Of a stretch of 64,000 bases of DNA, positions 46,233 to 56,200 are shown one piece after another. Made by a program: the position numbers and the translations under genes. Position 1 is the stretch's first letter; the number at the start of each line of letters is the position of its first letter. The notes below the pieces were generated by a model. That model did not search any database and was not told the origin of the DNA. It saw nothing but the letters and a program-made list of their open reading frames with translations. Origin of the DNA: Tissierellia bacterium KA00581 (GTDB taxonomy: Bacteria > Bacillota > Clostridia > Tissierellales > Peptoniphilaceae); contig KQ959616.1 in the NCBI GenBank assembly GCA_001552895.1, forward strand, positions 58,669 through 122,668, read 5' to 3'.

Positions 46233-46697
46233 ATGGATTTATTTTTAAACATAATTTCGGCGATTATTTCAAATATTGCATTTTCAGTTTTTTTTAATGT
46301 TCCTAAAAAAGCGATAATTTATTGTACAATAACTGGAACTGTTGGATGGATGACGTATTATTTATTACATTTATATTTTTTTGGAAATTCTGCAAGTAAC
46401 TTTTTTGCAGCGATAGTTATTGGTGGATGTGCTGAATATTTTTCTTATAAAATAAAAATGCCGTCTACTGTTTTTATATATATTGGTATAATGATGCTTG
46501 TTCCTGGATATAGGATGTATGTTTCTATGGAACATTTTGCAAAAGAAGAATATATAATCGCACTTAATATTGGCGCTATTGCAGTTGTACATGCAATATG
46601 TATAGCCGTTGGAGTTCTTATATCATCAATTTTTTCAAAATCTATAAAAAGAGTTAAATTAATGAGATTTAGTAAACTTTATGAAAATAACGATTAA
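46233..46697 (+). CDS. Threonine/serine exporter, small (ThrE_2, DUF3815) subunit
   Basis: A 154-aa protein with about four to five helices that matches the C-terminal half of ThrE; it contains GGCAEYFSYKIKMPSTVFIY and LVPGYRMYVSMEHF. The pair is usual in Firmicutes. Export of threonine, serine or a related amino acid is known for Corynebacterium ThrE; the substrate here is not certain. GTAGGTGA precedes the ATG nine bases after the large subunit. Confidence 0.85.
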   Translation: MDLFLNIISAIISNIAFSVFFNVPKKAIIYCTITGTVGWMTYYLLHLYFFGNSASNFFAAIVIGGCAEYFSYKIKMPSTVFIYIGIMMLVPGYRMYVSMEHFAKEEYIIALNIGAIAVVHAICIAVGVLISSIFSKSIKRVKLMRFSKLYENND

Positions 46698-46733
46698 AAA
46701 GCAAGAGTTTTTTATTATGCTCTTGTTTTTTTT
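46696..46733 (+). terminator. Rho-independent terminator after the ThrE pair
   Basis: CAAGAG (46702-46707) pairs with CTCTTG (46720-46725), flanked by an A run and a T run. Confidence 0.75.
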
Positions 46734-47050
46734 ATGAAATATATTAAATTTAAGTTAAATGATAGTATTTTTATATTCTTAAAGTATAATTTATTATGAA
46801 AATTATAAAAAATATAATGTTTATATGAAATTAAAATGTATTTTAATACTTAGTTTTTTTAGAATTAGTAGTAAGTTAAATATTTTTCTTAAAATGTTAT
46901 AGCTAAAGAAAAATCGAATTTTTTTAAAATTAATAAAAGAAAATAAAAAATGATAAAAGATACAAATTTAAAAGATAAAATATTAAACTTTTTTAATTAA
47001 GAATTAGTATATAAAATAAAAAATAAACTTCTACTTAACAGTTTATAAAT
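46734..47050. other. AT-rich intergenic stretch without a visible gene
   Basis: About 317 bases between convergent genes. Stop codons are dense in all frames and I saw no ribosome binding site, stable hairpin or repeat. Confidence 0.6.
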
Positions 47051-47081
47051 TAAAAAAACAAGCAAATTTTGCCTGTTTTTT
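47051..47081 (-). terminator. Terminator of the grdX gene
   Basis: On the - strand, CAGGC and CAAGCAAA-type arms (one G-U pair) form a hairpin directly after the stop codon, followed by a T run. Confidence 0.7.
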
Positions 47082-47469
47082 ATTCTATGCCTAATTTTTC
47101 AATTGTTTGTACTAATATATTACAATCTACATATCTAAAATCTTTAAGAACTCTATCTATCCAAAGTGGTGTTTTTAAATTTTTTTGAAACTTTTTATAA
47201 GTTTCAATTGCTTCATCAATAATTATTATTCCATTTACGTCAAGTTCTTTTGTCTTTGCGATTAAAATAGATCTATATGGTGTTTCATTTGGTTTTATAC
47301 TTCCACAAAGTGGATGAGTAGAAAGTTCAAATCCTTCTTGTAATTTTTTCTTTACAATATCTAAAACATCAGCGTATGTATATTTTTGGTCAAAAATTAT
47401 ATCAAGTTCTTTTTTGTTTTTTACTTTTTCATATAAATCAATATTATTTGTTACTAATGTAAATTTCAT
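47080..47469 (-). CDS. grdX: GrdX family protein
   Basis: A 129-aa protein of the GrdX family, usually encoded with the glycine/sarcosine/betaine reductase genes of amino-acid fermenting anaerobes; its function is unknown. The start MKFTLVTNN and the core LSTHPLCGSIKPNETPYRSI are characteristic. GGAGG precedes the ATG on the - strand. No grdA-E or thioredoxin genes are in the window, so it stands alone between ThrE and dnaE. Confidence 0.85.
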   Translation of the reverse strand: MKFTLVTNNIDLYEKVKNKKELDIIFDQKYTYADVLDIVKKKLQEGFELSTHPLCGSIKPNETPYRSILIAKTKELDVNGIIIIDEAIETYKKFQKNLKTPLWIDRVLKDFRYVDCNILVQTIEKLGIE

Positions 47470-47588
47470 AAATATCCTCCTTTATCCTATAAGATTGTAA
47501 CATAAAAATAAAAAAATATAAATAGTTAACCTTTAGATATTTAAAAAAATTTAAAAATATGTTAAAATCAAAATAAGGGGTGATAGTT

Positions 47589-50500
47589 TTGGCTGAAAAT
47601 TTCGTTCATCTAAATGTTCATACAGAATATAGTCTTTTAAATAATTATAATCCAATGGAAAAGTTAATAAATAAAGCGATAGAATTAAAATTTAAAGCTA
47701 TGGCTATTACTGATTATAATAATATGTATGGAGTTATTGATTTTTATAAAAGATGTAAAAAGGCAAATATAAAACCTATAATTGGTTCTGAAATAACTAT
47801 TAAATATAAAAATAATAAATTTTATAATGTGATTTTACTTGCTAAAAACAATAAAGGATATAAAAATTTATGTAAATTAGTGTCTAATTTATATGTCGTT
47901 GAAGATAGAGATAAAACTTTTATAACTTTTGATGAGCTTTTAAAGTTTTCTAGTAATTTGATTTTAATTTTTGGATCTAGAAGAAGCTTTTTATATGATT
48001 GTGTTATAAATAATAATTTGGAAATGGCAAGGGCTGAAATTTTAAATTTTAAAAATATTTTTAACAAAGAAGATTTATTTTTAGAACTTAATTTTCATTT
48101 TGAAAGTAATGATGAGAAAAATATAAATACTTATTTAAAGCTTTCATCAGAAAATAATATAAATACAGTTGTTACAAATGATGTTCATTATGTTGATGGT
48201 AGCTGTTTTAATTTATTTAATATCGCTAGATGTATTGATAAAGGAATTGAAATTTCAGAACTTAAAGATGAATATTTTACAAAGGCTGAATATTATTTAA
48301 AAAGTGAAGAAGAAATGCTTAAAATATTTTCGCAATTAAAACAATCAATTAATAATACTAAATATATTGCAGATAGATGTAATGTTGATTTTGATTTTAA
48401 AACTTATCATTTGCCAGAATATACGGTTCCTGATGGTTTTACAACAAAAGAAGATTTTCTTTATAGTTTGGTACAAAATGGTGTAAAAAAAAGATATCCA
48501 AAATTAACAGATGAAATAAGAAAAAGAATAAAGTATGAACTTACAATAATAAATAAAATGGGATTTACAGACTATTTTTTAATTGTTTGGGATTTTATAA
48601 ATTTTGCTATTGAAAATAAAATTTCAGTTGGCCCAGGAAGAGGTTCTGGAGCAAGTTCAATTGTTGCTTATTGCCTTTATATAACAGATATTGATCCTAT
48701 AAAATACGATTTAATTTTTGAAAGATTTTTAAATCCAGAAAGAATTTCAATGCCAGATTTTGATATAGATTTTTGTAACGAACGTCGTGAAGAGGTAATT
48801 AATTATGTTATAAATAAATATGGAAAAGATAGAGTTTCACAAATTGTAACATTTGGTACAATAAAACCAAGAGTTGGTATAAGAGATATAGCAAGAGTAT
48901 TAGGTTATAAACTTGTTCTTGTAGATAAAATAGCAAAACTTATTCCTATAAATAGTATAAATTTTAAACAAGCATTGGATAGTAGTAAAGAGCTTAAATC
49001 TTTATATGATAATGATATTGAAATAAAAAAGATGATAAATATAGCGGAAAAATTTGAAAATATAAAAAGACATATATCAATTCATGCCGCTGGTATAGTA
49101 ATTACTAAAGAACCTTTAACAAATTATGTTCCTCTTTGTAGAAGTTCATCTAATATTTTAACTCAATATAATATGATAGAGCTTGAAGAATTAGGACTTT
49201 TAAAGATAGATTTTTTAGGCCTTAGAACATTAACAGTAATAGATGACACTATAAATCTTATAAAAAAAGATTATGGAAAGTTGATAGATATAAAAAATAT
49301 TGATTTAAACGATAAAAATGTTTTAAAACTTTTTAAAACTGCTGAAACTATTGGAGTTTTCCAGTTTGAAAGTGTTGGTATGAGATTGTTTTTAAAAGAT
49401 TTAGATGCAAAAGATTTTGATGAATTAATTTTAGCTAATTCAATTTTTAGACCAGGTCCTATGAATCAAATTCCTAATTATATAAAAAATAAAAATAATC
49501 CTAATAATATAAATTATTTAGATAGTAGAATAGCAAAATATTTAAAAAATACCTATGGTATTATAGTTTATCAAGAACAAGTTATGCAAATAGCAAGAGA
49601 ACTTGCAGGATATTCTTGGGGACAAGCAGATAATTTAAGAAAAGCTATTGGAAAGAAAAATATGTCTATAATGGAACATAATAGAAAAATTTTTATTTAT
49701 GGTCTTGATGATATTTCTGGAAATATTAAGATAAAAGGTTGTATTAGAAACGGTGTAAATGAAGATTTAGCTAAAAAAATTTTTAATCTAATTATAGAAT
49801 TTGGAAACTATGCTTTTAATAAATCTCATAGCGCTTGCTATACTCTAAATGCTTTTAGAACAGCATATTTAAAATGTTATTACCCTTTAGAATTTATGTG
49901 TTCACTTTTAAATTCTGTTGTTAATTTTGAAAATCAATTTTTCAAATATTTTCAGGAAGCAAAAAGAATTAAAATAAAATTTTTATTGCCAGATATAAAT
50001 AAAAGTTTTTATAAATTGATAATAGATAAAAAAAATATTAGATTAGGATTTAGCAATATAAAGTCTTTAAATAAAATTTTATGCACTGAAATAATACAAG
50101 AAAGAAAAAAAGGTGAGTTTAAAAGTTTTATTGATTTTTTAAATAGATGTAAAAATTTAAAAAATTTAAATTTATTGTCAGTAGAAAATTTTATAAAGGC
50201 TGGAGCATTTGATTCAATTTCCAAAAGCAGAAACGAACTTTTAAGTTCGTATCAAGAACTTTTTAAACAAATAGTATCAAAAAGTAAATTTGAAATTTCT
50301 GGACAGCTTTCTTTGATTAATTCAGAAAATGTTGAAAAAAAAGACTTGAATTTAAAAAAATTTACAAAAAATGAAATTTTAGAATTTGAAAAAGATGTTT
50401 TAGGCTTTTATCTTTCTTCTCATCCGCTAGAAGCTTATAAAAATTATATAAAAAAAGAAAATGCTATTTCTTTATCTAAACTTAAAACATTAAAAAAAGG

Positions 50501-50954
50501 AATTTATGAAATTATAGTATATGTAAATTCCATTAAAATAAGAAAAAATAAAAAAAATAAATTAGTAAAAACAATAAATGTTGAAGATTTTTCTACAAGT
50601 ATGGACCTTCTAGATATAAAAAATTTAGAAATAAAAAAATCACAAGTTGTAAAATTATTTGTAAATGTAACTGAAAATTATTATGGAAGTACTCATTTTT
50701 CTATATCAAACTTTACAGATATTGACAATATTTTTTCAAAAAAGTTATATGTTAAAGTTAAAGAATTAAATTTTGAAATTAAAGAAAAAATATTAGAAAT
50801 TTCAAAAAAATATAATGGTTATAATTCGATTTACATCTATATTGAAAGTGATAATAGAACTATCGAATTAGATATTAGTATAGATTTAAGAAATAAAGAA
50901 CTAATAGAGTACTTATATAAAAATTTTGAAAAAAATAATATAAAAATTGTTTAG
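47589..50954 (+). CDS. dnaE: DNA polymerase III alpha subunit DnaE
   Basis: A 1121-aa replicative polymerase. N-terminal PHP domain (about 1-210; HLNVHTEYSLLNNYN), then the C-family polymerase core with GPGRGSGASSIVAY and the catalytic aspartates in MPDFDIDFC, the IFRPGPM and IVYQEQVMQIA blocks, a helix-hairpin-helix part and a C-terminal OB-fold. In PHP the usual TDH is TDY (AITDYNNMYG), so the metal site is probably impaired. TTG at 47589 is chosen over an in-frame GTG at 47580, because AGGGGTGA forms its ribosome binding site. Confidence 0.95.
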   Translation: MAENFVHLNVHTEYSLLNNYNPMEKLINKAIELKFKAMAITDYNNMYGVIDFYKRCKKANIKPIIGSEITIKYKNNKFYNVILLAKNNKGYKNLCKLVSNLYVVEDRDKTFITFDELLKFSSNLILIFGSRRSFLYDCVINNNLEMARAEILNFKNIFNKEDLFLELNFHFESNDEKNINTYLKLSSENNINTVVTNDVHYVDGSCFNLFNIARCIDKGIEISELKDEYFTKAEYYLKSEEEMLKIFSQLKQSINNTKYIADRCNVDFDFKTYHLPEYTVPDGFTTKEDFLYSLVQNGVKKRYPKLTDEIRKRIKYELTIINKMGFTDYFLIVWDFINFAIENKISVGPGRGSGASSIVAYCLYITDIDPIKYDLIFERFLNPERISMPDFDIDFCNERREEVINYVINKYGKDRVSQIVTFGTIKPRVGIRDIARVLGYKLVLVDKIAKLIPINSINFKQALDSSKELKSLYDNDIEIKKMINIAEKFENIKRHISIHAAGIVITKEPLTNYVPLCRSSSNILTQYNMIELEELGLLKIDFLGLRTLTVIDDTINLIKKDYGKLIDIKNIDLNDKNVLKLFKTAETIGVFQFESVGMRLFLKDLDAKDFDELILANSIFRPGPMNQIPNYIKNKNNPNNINYLDSRIAKYLKNTYGIIVYQEQVMQIARELAGYSWGQADNLRKAIGKKNMSIMEHNRKIFIYGLDDISGNIKIKGCIRNGVNEDLAKKIFNLIIEFGNYAFNKSHSACYTLNAFRTAYLKCYYPLEFMCSLLNSVVNFENQFFKYFQEAKRIKIKFLLPDINKSFYKLIIDKKNIRLGFSNIKSLNKILCTEIIQERKKGEFKSFIDFLNRCKNLKNLNLLSVENFIKAGAFDSISKSRNELLSSYQELFKQIVSKSKFEISGQLSLINSENVEKKDLNLKKFTKNEILEFEKDVLGFYLSSHPLEAYKNYIKKENAISLSKLKTLKKGIYEIIVYVNSIKIRKNKKNKLVKTINVEDFSTSMDLLDIKNLEIKKSQVVKLFVNVTENYYGSTHFSISNFTDIDNIFSKKLYVKVKELNFEIKEKILEISKKYNGYNSIYIYIESDNRTIELDISIDLRNKELIEYLYKNFEKNNIKIV

Positions 50955-50969
50955 AATGGAGGAATTTAT

Positions 50970-51929
50970 TTGAAAAGCATAGCAATTCTTACAAGTGGTG
51001 GAGATTCTCCTGGAATGAATGCAGTTATAAGATCTGTTGTTAGAACTTGTATATATAATAATATAAAAATTTTCGGAGTAAAATTTGGATATGATGGACT
51101 TATAAATGGAAATATTTTTGAAATGAATATATCAAGTGTTGCTGATATAATTCAAAAGGGAGGAACTATTTTATCAAGTGCAAGAAGTAGTTGTTTTCTA
51201 ACAGAAGAAGGGCAGAAGAAAGCTTTAGAAAATATAAAGAAAAGAAATATTGAAGGATTAATAGTTTTAGGTGGAGATGGAAGCTTTAAAGGTGCAAATG
51301 TTATTAGCAACTATGGAATAAAAACTATTTGTATACCATGTACTATAGATAATGATATGGGGTATACAGACTATACTATAGGATTTTTAACTTCTGTAAA
51401 TACTGTTATAGATGCTATAAGTAAACTTCGTGATACATCTTCCTCACATGGTAGAGCAAACATTTTGGAAGTAATGGGAAGAAAATGTGGAGATATAGCT
51501 CTTTATTCTGGAGTTGCAGGTGGTGCTGAAAGTATTATTATACCAGAGAAAGATTTTGATTTAGAAAAAATTTGTAATAAAATTATTTCGGGAAGAAAAC
51601 GTGGAAAACTTCATCATATAATTGTTCTTACTGAGGGTATTTTAAGTCCTTATCAATTAAAAAAACAAATTGAAGAAAAAACAAAGATAGATACTAGAGT
51701 TACGGTTCTTGGCCATATTCAGCGTGGAGGAACTCCAAGCTCTATGGATAGAATTATTGCAAGTGAAATGGGTAATGAAGCTGTAAAACTTTTGCTTTTA
51801 GGTAAAAGTAATTTAGCATTAGCATATAAAAATAATGAAGTTGAATATGTAAGTATAGAAACAGCTATTAATTGTAAAAAATCATTTAATGAAAAATTAT
51901 ATGAAATAATTGATGAACTATCAATATAG
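50970..51929 (+). CDS. pfkA: ATP-dependent 6-phosphofructokinase
   Basis: A 319-aa glycolytic enzyme. TSGGDSPGMNAVIRSVVR at the start, GGDGSFKGA (the glycine of the ATP-type site), CTIDNDMGYTDYTIGF with the catalytic aspartate, and EVMGRKCGDIAL are seen. Length is standard for the allosteric bacterial enzyme. The TTG start has AATGGAGG upstream. dnaE-pfkA-pyk is a common Firmicutes order. Confidence 0.96.
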   Translation: MKSIAILTSGGDSPGMNAVIRSVVRTCIYNNIKIFGVKFGYDGLINGNIFEMNISSVADIIQKGGTILSSARSSCFLTEEGQKKALENIKKRNIEGLIVLGGDGSFKGANVISNYGIKTICIPCTIDNDMGYTDYTIGFLTSVNTVIDAISKLRDTSSSHGRANILEVMGRKCGDIALYSGVAGGAESIIIPEKDFDLEKICNKIISGRKRGKLHHIIVLTEGILSPYQLKKQIEEKTKIDTRVTVLGHIQRGGTPSSMDRIIASEMGNEAVKLLLLGKSNLALAYKNNEVEYVSIETAINCKKSFNEKLYEIIDELSI

Positions 51930-51942
51930 AAAGGAGAGCTTT

Positions 51943-53694
51943 ATGAAAAAAACAAAAATAATATGTACAATAGGTCCAAAATCTGAAAGTACTGAAATTT
52001 TAAGAAAGTTAATGCTTAATGGAATGAATATATGTAGGTTGAATTTTTCTCATGGAAGTCACAAAGAACATCAAATTAGAGTTGATAATATAAAAAAAAT
52101 TAGAAAAGAATTAGACTTACCAATTGCTTTACTTTTAGATACTAAAGGTCCAGAAATAAGACTTGGGAAATTTTCTATAGATGAAGTTAATTTAAAAGTT
52201 GGAGATATTTACACATTAACAACAGAAGATGTTTTAGGAGATGAAAAAAAGTCTTCTGTTTCGTATAAAGAATTACCTTATGATGTAAGTGTTGGTGGAA
52301 GCATTCTTATCGATGATGGATTAGTTGAGATGGAAGTTATTTCTAAAACTTCTACAGAAATAACATGCCTTGTTAAAAATAATGGAGTAATAAAAAGTAA
52401 TAAAGGAGTAAATGTTCCTAATGCAAAAATAAATTTACCTTCTATTACAGAAAAAGATAGAGATGATATTTTATTTGCAATAGAAAATGATTTTGATTTT
52501 ATTGCTGCTTCTTTTGTAAGAAAGCCTGAAGATGTTTATGAAATTAGAAAAATTTTAGATGAAAATAAATCAGAGATAAAAATCATTTCAAAAATTGAAA
52601 GTCAAGAAGCTGTTAATAATATTGATAAAATAATAGAAGTATCTGATGGTATTATGGTTGCAAGAGGAGATTTAGGAGTTGAAATCAAAACAGAATATAT
52701 TCCTAAGATACAAAAAGAAATAATAAGAAAGTGTAATTTAGTAGGTAAACCCGTAGTAACAGCAACTCAAATGCTTGATTCTATGATTAGAAATCCTAGA
52801 CCTACAAGAGCAGAAGTTACAGATGTTGCAAATGCTATTTTAGATGGAACAGATTGTATTATGCTCTCTGGAGAAACTGCTGCTGGAAAATATCCTGTTG
52901 AAACAGTTAAAGTTATGAAAAATATTGCAATTACTACAGAAGATTCATTTGATTTTAAAGAAAGTGTAAAAAACAAGGAAAAATTTGAACAAATAAATAT
53001 TACAAATTCTATAAGCTCATCTGCTAAAGAAATAGCTGAAAATCTTAAAGCAAAAGCTATAATATGTGCAACTTCTTCAGGAATTACTCCTATAACTATT
53101 TCAAAATTTAGACCAATTGTTGATATTATTGCTGTTACTTTTTCTGAAAAAGTAAGAAGAAAATTACAATTATATTGGGGAGTATATAGTGTTATGTCTA
53201 AAAAATCTGAACATACTGATGAAGTTATAGAAAGAGCTATTTCAAGTGCGTTAAATGAAAAGTTAATAAATGATGGGGATACCGTTGTTTTAACTGCTGG
53301 TATACCAGTAGGGGTTGCAGGAACAACAAATTTAATAAAAGTTCATACAATAGGAAAAATTTTATTAAAAGGTCAAGGAATAGGTAAAAAATCTGTAACA
53401 TCAAATATATGTATTATAAAAGATATAGATGATCTTAAAAGTAAATTTAAAGAAAAAGATATAATAGTTACAAAATTTACAGATAGAGAATATATAAACT
53501 ATATAGAAAAATCAAGCGGACTTATAGTTGAACAATCAGGTCTTACATCACACGCTGCTATAGTAGGTGTACATTTTGATATTCCTTGTATAATTGGAGC
53601 TAAAAATGCAACAGATTTACTAAAAGACAAATCCATTGTTACTATCGATAGCGTAGGAGGATTAGTTTATGATGGAGATGTAAAAGTTATTTAA
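51943..53694 (+). CDS. pyk: Pyruvate kinase with C-terminal PEP-utiliser domain
   Basis: A 583-aa enzyme, longer than the basic form. Residues about 1-470 are pyruvate kinase (TKIICTIGPKSES, LNFSHGSH, MVARGDLGVEI, PVVTATQMLDSMI). The last ~80 residues are the swivelling phosphohistidine domain of PEP-using enzymes (GLTSHAAIVGVHFDIPCIIG), as in Bacillus pyruvate kinase. ATG at 51943 follows AAAGGAG; earlier in-frame starts lie inside pfkA. Confidence 0.95.
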   Translation: MKKTKIICTIGPKSESTEILRKLMLNGMNICRLNFSHGSHKEHQIRVDNIKKIRKELDLPIALLLDTKGPEIRLGKFSIDEVNLKVGDIYTLTTEDVLGDEKKSSVSYKELPYDVSVGGSILIDDGLVEMEVISKTSTEITCLVKNNGVIKSNKGVNVPNAKINLPSITEKDRDDILFAIENDFDFIAASFVRKPEDVYEIRKILDENKSEIKIISKIESQEAVNNIDKIIEVSDGIMVARGDLGVEIKTEYIPKIQKEIIRKCNLVGKPVVTATQMLDSMIRNPRPTRAEVTDVANAILDGTDCIMLSGETAAGKYPVETVKVMKNIAITTEDSFDFKESVKNKEKFEQINITNSISSSAKEIAENLKAKAIICATSSGITPITISKFRPIVDIIAVTFSEKVRRKLQLYWGVYSVMSKKSEHTDEVIERAISSALNEKLINDGDTVVLTAGIPVGVAGTTNLIKVHTIGKILLKGQGIGKKSVTSNICIIKDIDDLKSKFKEKDIIVTKFTDREYINYIEKSSGLIVEQSGLTSHAAIVGVHFDIPCIIGAKNATDLLKDKSIVTIDSVGGLVYDGDVKVI

Positions 53695-53709
53695 CTTATT
53701 TATTTATAT

Positions 53710-53738
53710 TTTACATTATTTTAAATATATGGTATTAT
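53710..53738 (+). promoter_or_regulatory. Promoter of the surface-glycan locus
   Basis: TTTACA, 17-base spacer, TATTAT with TGG just before it. It overlaps an in-frame upstream ATG of the first gene and so argues for the TTG start at 53771. No terminator was seen after pyk, so readthrough is possible. Confidence 0.7.
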
Positions 53739-53770
53739 ATTGTAGAAATTTATTTAGGAGAAAAAAGATT

Positions 53771-54475
53771 TTGATAAAATATGAAAATTTACCAAAAGAA
53801 TTTAAAAATAAAATCGTAAAAAAATATTATGATATAATTTCAAAAAAGAAAATTAGTTTATTTTTAAAAAGATTATTCGATATTACTTTTTCAATAATTA
53901 TTTTAATTATTTTATTTTTGCCAATAGTTATAATTTCTATTTGCATAAAATTAGATTCTAAAGGCTCTATTTTTTATAGACAAGAAAGAATTACAAAATA
54001 TGGTAGAAAATTTAAAATTTTTAAATTTAGAACTATGGTAACAGATGCAGATAAAATTGGAAGTTTAGTTACCTTAAAAGAAGATTGCAGGATAACTAGA
54101 GTAGGAAAATTTTTAAGAAAATATAGACTTGATGAGTTTCCTCAAATATTTAACATCATTTTAGGAGACATGTCGTTTGTTGGAACAAGACCAGAGGTAA
54201 AAAAATATGTTGATAATTATGAAGAATATATGTATGCAACTCTTCTTTTACCCGCTGGACTTACATCAAATGCAAGTATAAAATATAAAGATGAAGATGA
54301 AATAATAAACAAATATATGAAATCTAAAGATAATATAGATCAAATATATATTGAATATGTATTGCCAGATAAAATGAAATATAATATTGAATATTTAGAA
54401 AAGTTTTCTTTTTTTTATGATTTGATTATTATATATAAAACATTTATTTCTGTTTTTATTAGGAGGAAAAAATAA
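53771..54475 (+). CDS. Initiating phosphoglycosyl transferase (bacterial sugar transferase)
   Basis: A 234-aa monotopic membrane enzyme that transfers sugar-phosphate from a UDP-sugar to undecaprenyl phosphate to start glycan synthesis. One membrane hairpin (about residues 35-60) precedes the catalytic core: KLDSKGSIFYRQERI, KFKIFKFRTM, RLDEFPQIFNIILGDMSFVG with the catalytic D-E pair, and TRPE. TTG at 53771 with AGGAG is preferred; the longer frame from 53729 would overlap the promoter. The sugar is unknown. Confidence 0.9.
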   Translation: MIKYENLPKEFKNKIVKKYYDIISKKKISLFLKRLFDITFSIIILIILFLPIVIISICIKLDSKGSIFYRQERITKYGRKFKIFKFRTMVTDADKIGSLVTLKEDCRITRVGKFLRKYRLDEFPQIFNIILGDMSFVGTRPEVKKYVDNYEEYMYATLLLPAGLTSNASIKYKDEDEIINKYMKSKDNIDQIYIEYVLPDKMKYNIEYLEKFSFFYDLIIIYKTFISVFIRRKK

Positions 54476-54476
54476 T

Positions 54477-55478
54477 ATGTTAATTAGTATTGGAGTAGTT
54501 GCGCTTAATGAAGAAAAATACTTGCCAAGTTTATTTAATGATTTAAAAAATCAGACCTATCCTCATGAAAAAATAGAAATTATATTAATTGATGGAATGT
54601 CTACGGATAATACAAAAAAAATCATGGAAGAATTTAAAAATAATAATGATTTTTATAAAATTACAGTTTTAGATAATCCTAAAAAAATACAATCTGCTGG
54701 ATGGAATATTGTTATAAAAAATTTTATAGCAGATGCTTTAGTTAGAATAGATGCTCATTCATCTATTCCAAAAGATTTTATAGAAAAAAATGTTAGAGTT
54801 TTAGAATCTGGTGAATTTGTAAGTGGAGGAAAAAGACCTAATATAATTGATGATGATACGAATTATAAAAAAATGCTTTTAGAAGCAGAAAGTTCTATGT
54901 TTGGAAGTGGAATAGCTCCATTTAGAAATACTAGTGGAAAAAAATATGTAAAGTCTATGTTTCATGCAATGTATAAAAGAGAAGTGATTGAAAAAGTAGG
55001 TTTTTTTAATGAAAAATTGTTAAGAACAGAGGATAATGAATTTCACTATAGAATTAGAAAATGCGGGTTTAAACTTTGTTATGATGATAATATTGTTTCA
55101 TATCAACATACTAGAAATACTCTTTTGAAAATGATAAAACAAAAGAAAGCTAATGGTATGTGGATAGCACTTACATCAGCTGTTTGTCCAAAATGTTTGA
55201 ATTTTTATCATTATGTACCTTTTATATTCTTGATTACACTTTTTATATCTATAATTTCGTTGTTTTTTACAAAATATTTATTTTTATTAGTATTTGGTTC
55301 TTATATGATTGTTAATTTGATTATGGCAAGTTTTTCTATTTTTAGAGGAAAATTTAATCCTTATAATTTACTTTTGCCATTTGTATTTTTTATTTTACAT
55401 ATAAGTTATGGATATGGAAGCTTAGTTGGATTTTTGAAAATAAAATCTTTTTTAAAGAAATATGATAAGGAGGATTAG
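54477..55478 (+). CDS. Family 2 glycosyltransferase with C-terminal membrane helices
   Basis: A 333-aa protein. The GT-A domain (about 1-235) has IGVVALNEEKYLPSLFNDL, LIDGMSTDNT, the DxD-like RIDAHSS and the acceptor motif TEDNEFHYR. Two to three helices follow (about 240-310). It resembles ExoA-type succinoglycan transferases. Donor and acceptor are unknown. It starts one base after the initiating transferase. Confidence 0.88.
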   Translation: MLISIGVVALNEEKYLPSLFNDLKNQTYPHEKIEIILIDGMSTDNTKKIMEEFKNNNDFYKITVLDNPKKIQSAGWNIVIKNFIADALVRIDAHSSIPKDFIEKNVRVLESGEFVSGGKRPNIIDDDTNYKKMLLEAESSMFGSGIAPFRNTSGKKYVKSMFHAMYKREVIEKVGFFNEKLLRTEDNEFHYRIRKCGFKLCYDDNIVSYQHTRNTLLKMIKQKKANGMWIALTSAVCPKCLNFYHYVPFIFLITLFISIISLFFTKYLFLLVFGSYMIVNLIMASFSIFRGKFNPYNLLLPFVFFILHISYGYGSLVGFLKIKSFLKKYDKED

Positions 55479-55480
55479 AA

Positions 55481-56200
55481 ATGATATATGCAGGTATTTT
55501 AGCTGGTGGAATTGGTAGTAGAATGAATATTTCTAATATGCCTAAACAATTTTTAAATATAGGTAAAAAACCTATAATCATCCATACAATTGAAAAATTT
55601 TTACTTTGCAACAAAATAGATAAGATATATGTTGGAGTAAATCCAGATTGGAATTCATATTTGGTTGATATTATAGAAAAAAATTATCCATATTTAATTT
55701 CAAAAATTGTTATAGTAGATGGTGGCAAAGATAGAAATTCAACTATTTTAAATATCATTGATTCAATAAAAAAAGATAAAGGTAGTATATTAGATGATGA
55801 TATACTTATAACTCATGATGCAGTAAGACCTTTTGTTTCTATAAAAATGATTGAAGAAAATATTGAAGGATGTAGAGATTATAATATAGTTGATACTGTT
55901 ATACCTTCTTTTGATACAATTGTTATATCAGAAGATGGAAAATTTATTTCTTCAATTCCAGATAGAAAAGTTATGTATCAAGGACAAACTCCTCAAACTT
56001 TTAAGATAAATAAATTTATGAATTATTATAATAATTTATCTATTGAAGAAAAGAATATTTTAACAGATGCTTGTAAAATTTTTGTTTTAAATGGAGAAAA
56101 AGTATTTTTAGTAAATGGTGATTTTTCTAATATAAAGATTACAACCGTTACAGATTTAAAAATTGCAAATGCAATGATTATGGAGAATTTAGATGATTAA
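55481..56200 (+). CDS. tarI: D-ribitol-5-phosphate cytidylyltransferase TarI
   Basis: A 239-aa IspD-like enzyme that makes CDP-ribitol from ribitol-5-phosphate and CTP. It shows AGILAGGIGSRM-NISNMPKQF for CTP binding and ITHDAVRPFVS. It is distinct from the true ispD gene of this window, which lies next to ispF. The neighbouring TarJ gene, with which it overlaps by eight bases, supports TarI rather than a second IspD. Confidence 0.9.
   Translation: MIYAGILAGGIGSRMNISNMPKQFLNIGKKPIIIHTIEKFLLCNKIDKIYVGVNPDWNSYLVDIIEKNYPYLISKIVIVDGGKDRNSTILNIIDSIKKDKGSILDDDILITHDAVRPFVSIKMIEENIEGCRDYNIVDTVIPSFDTIVISEDGKFISSIPDRKVMYQGQTPQTFKINKFMNYYNNLSIEEKNILTDACKIFVLNGEKVFLVNGDFSNIKITTVTDLKIANAMIMENLDD

Noticed and set aside
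53729-53770. Upstream ATG extension of the initiating sugar transferase
   Set aside because: It overlaps the -10 box of the promoter, so it cannot be transcribed as a start; TTG at 53771 has a proper AGGAG site.
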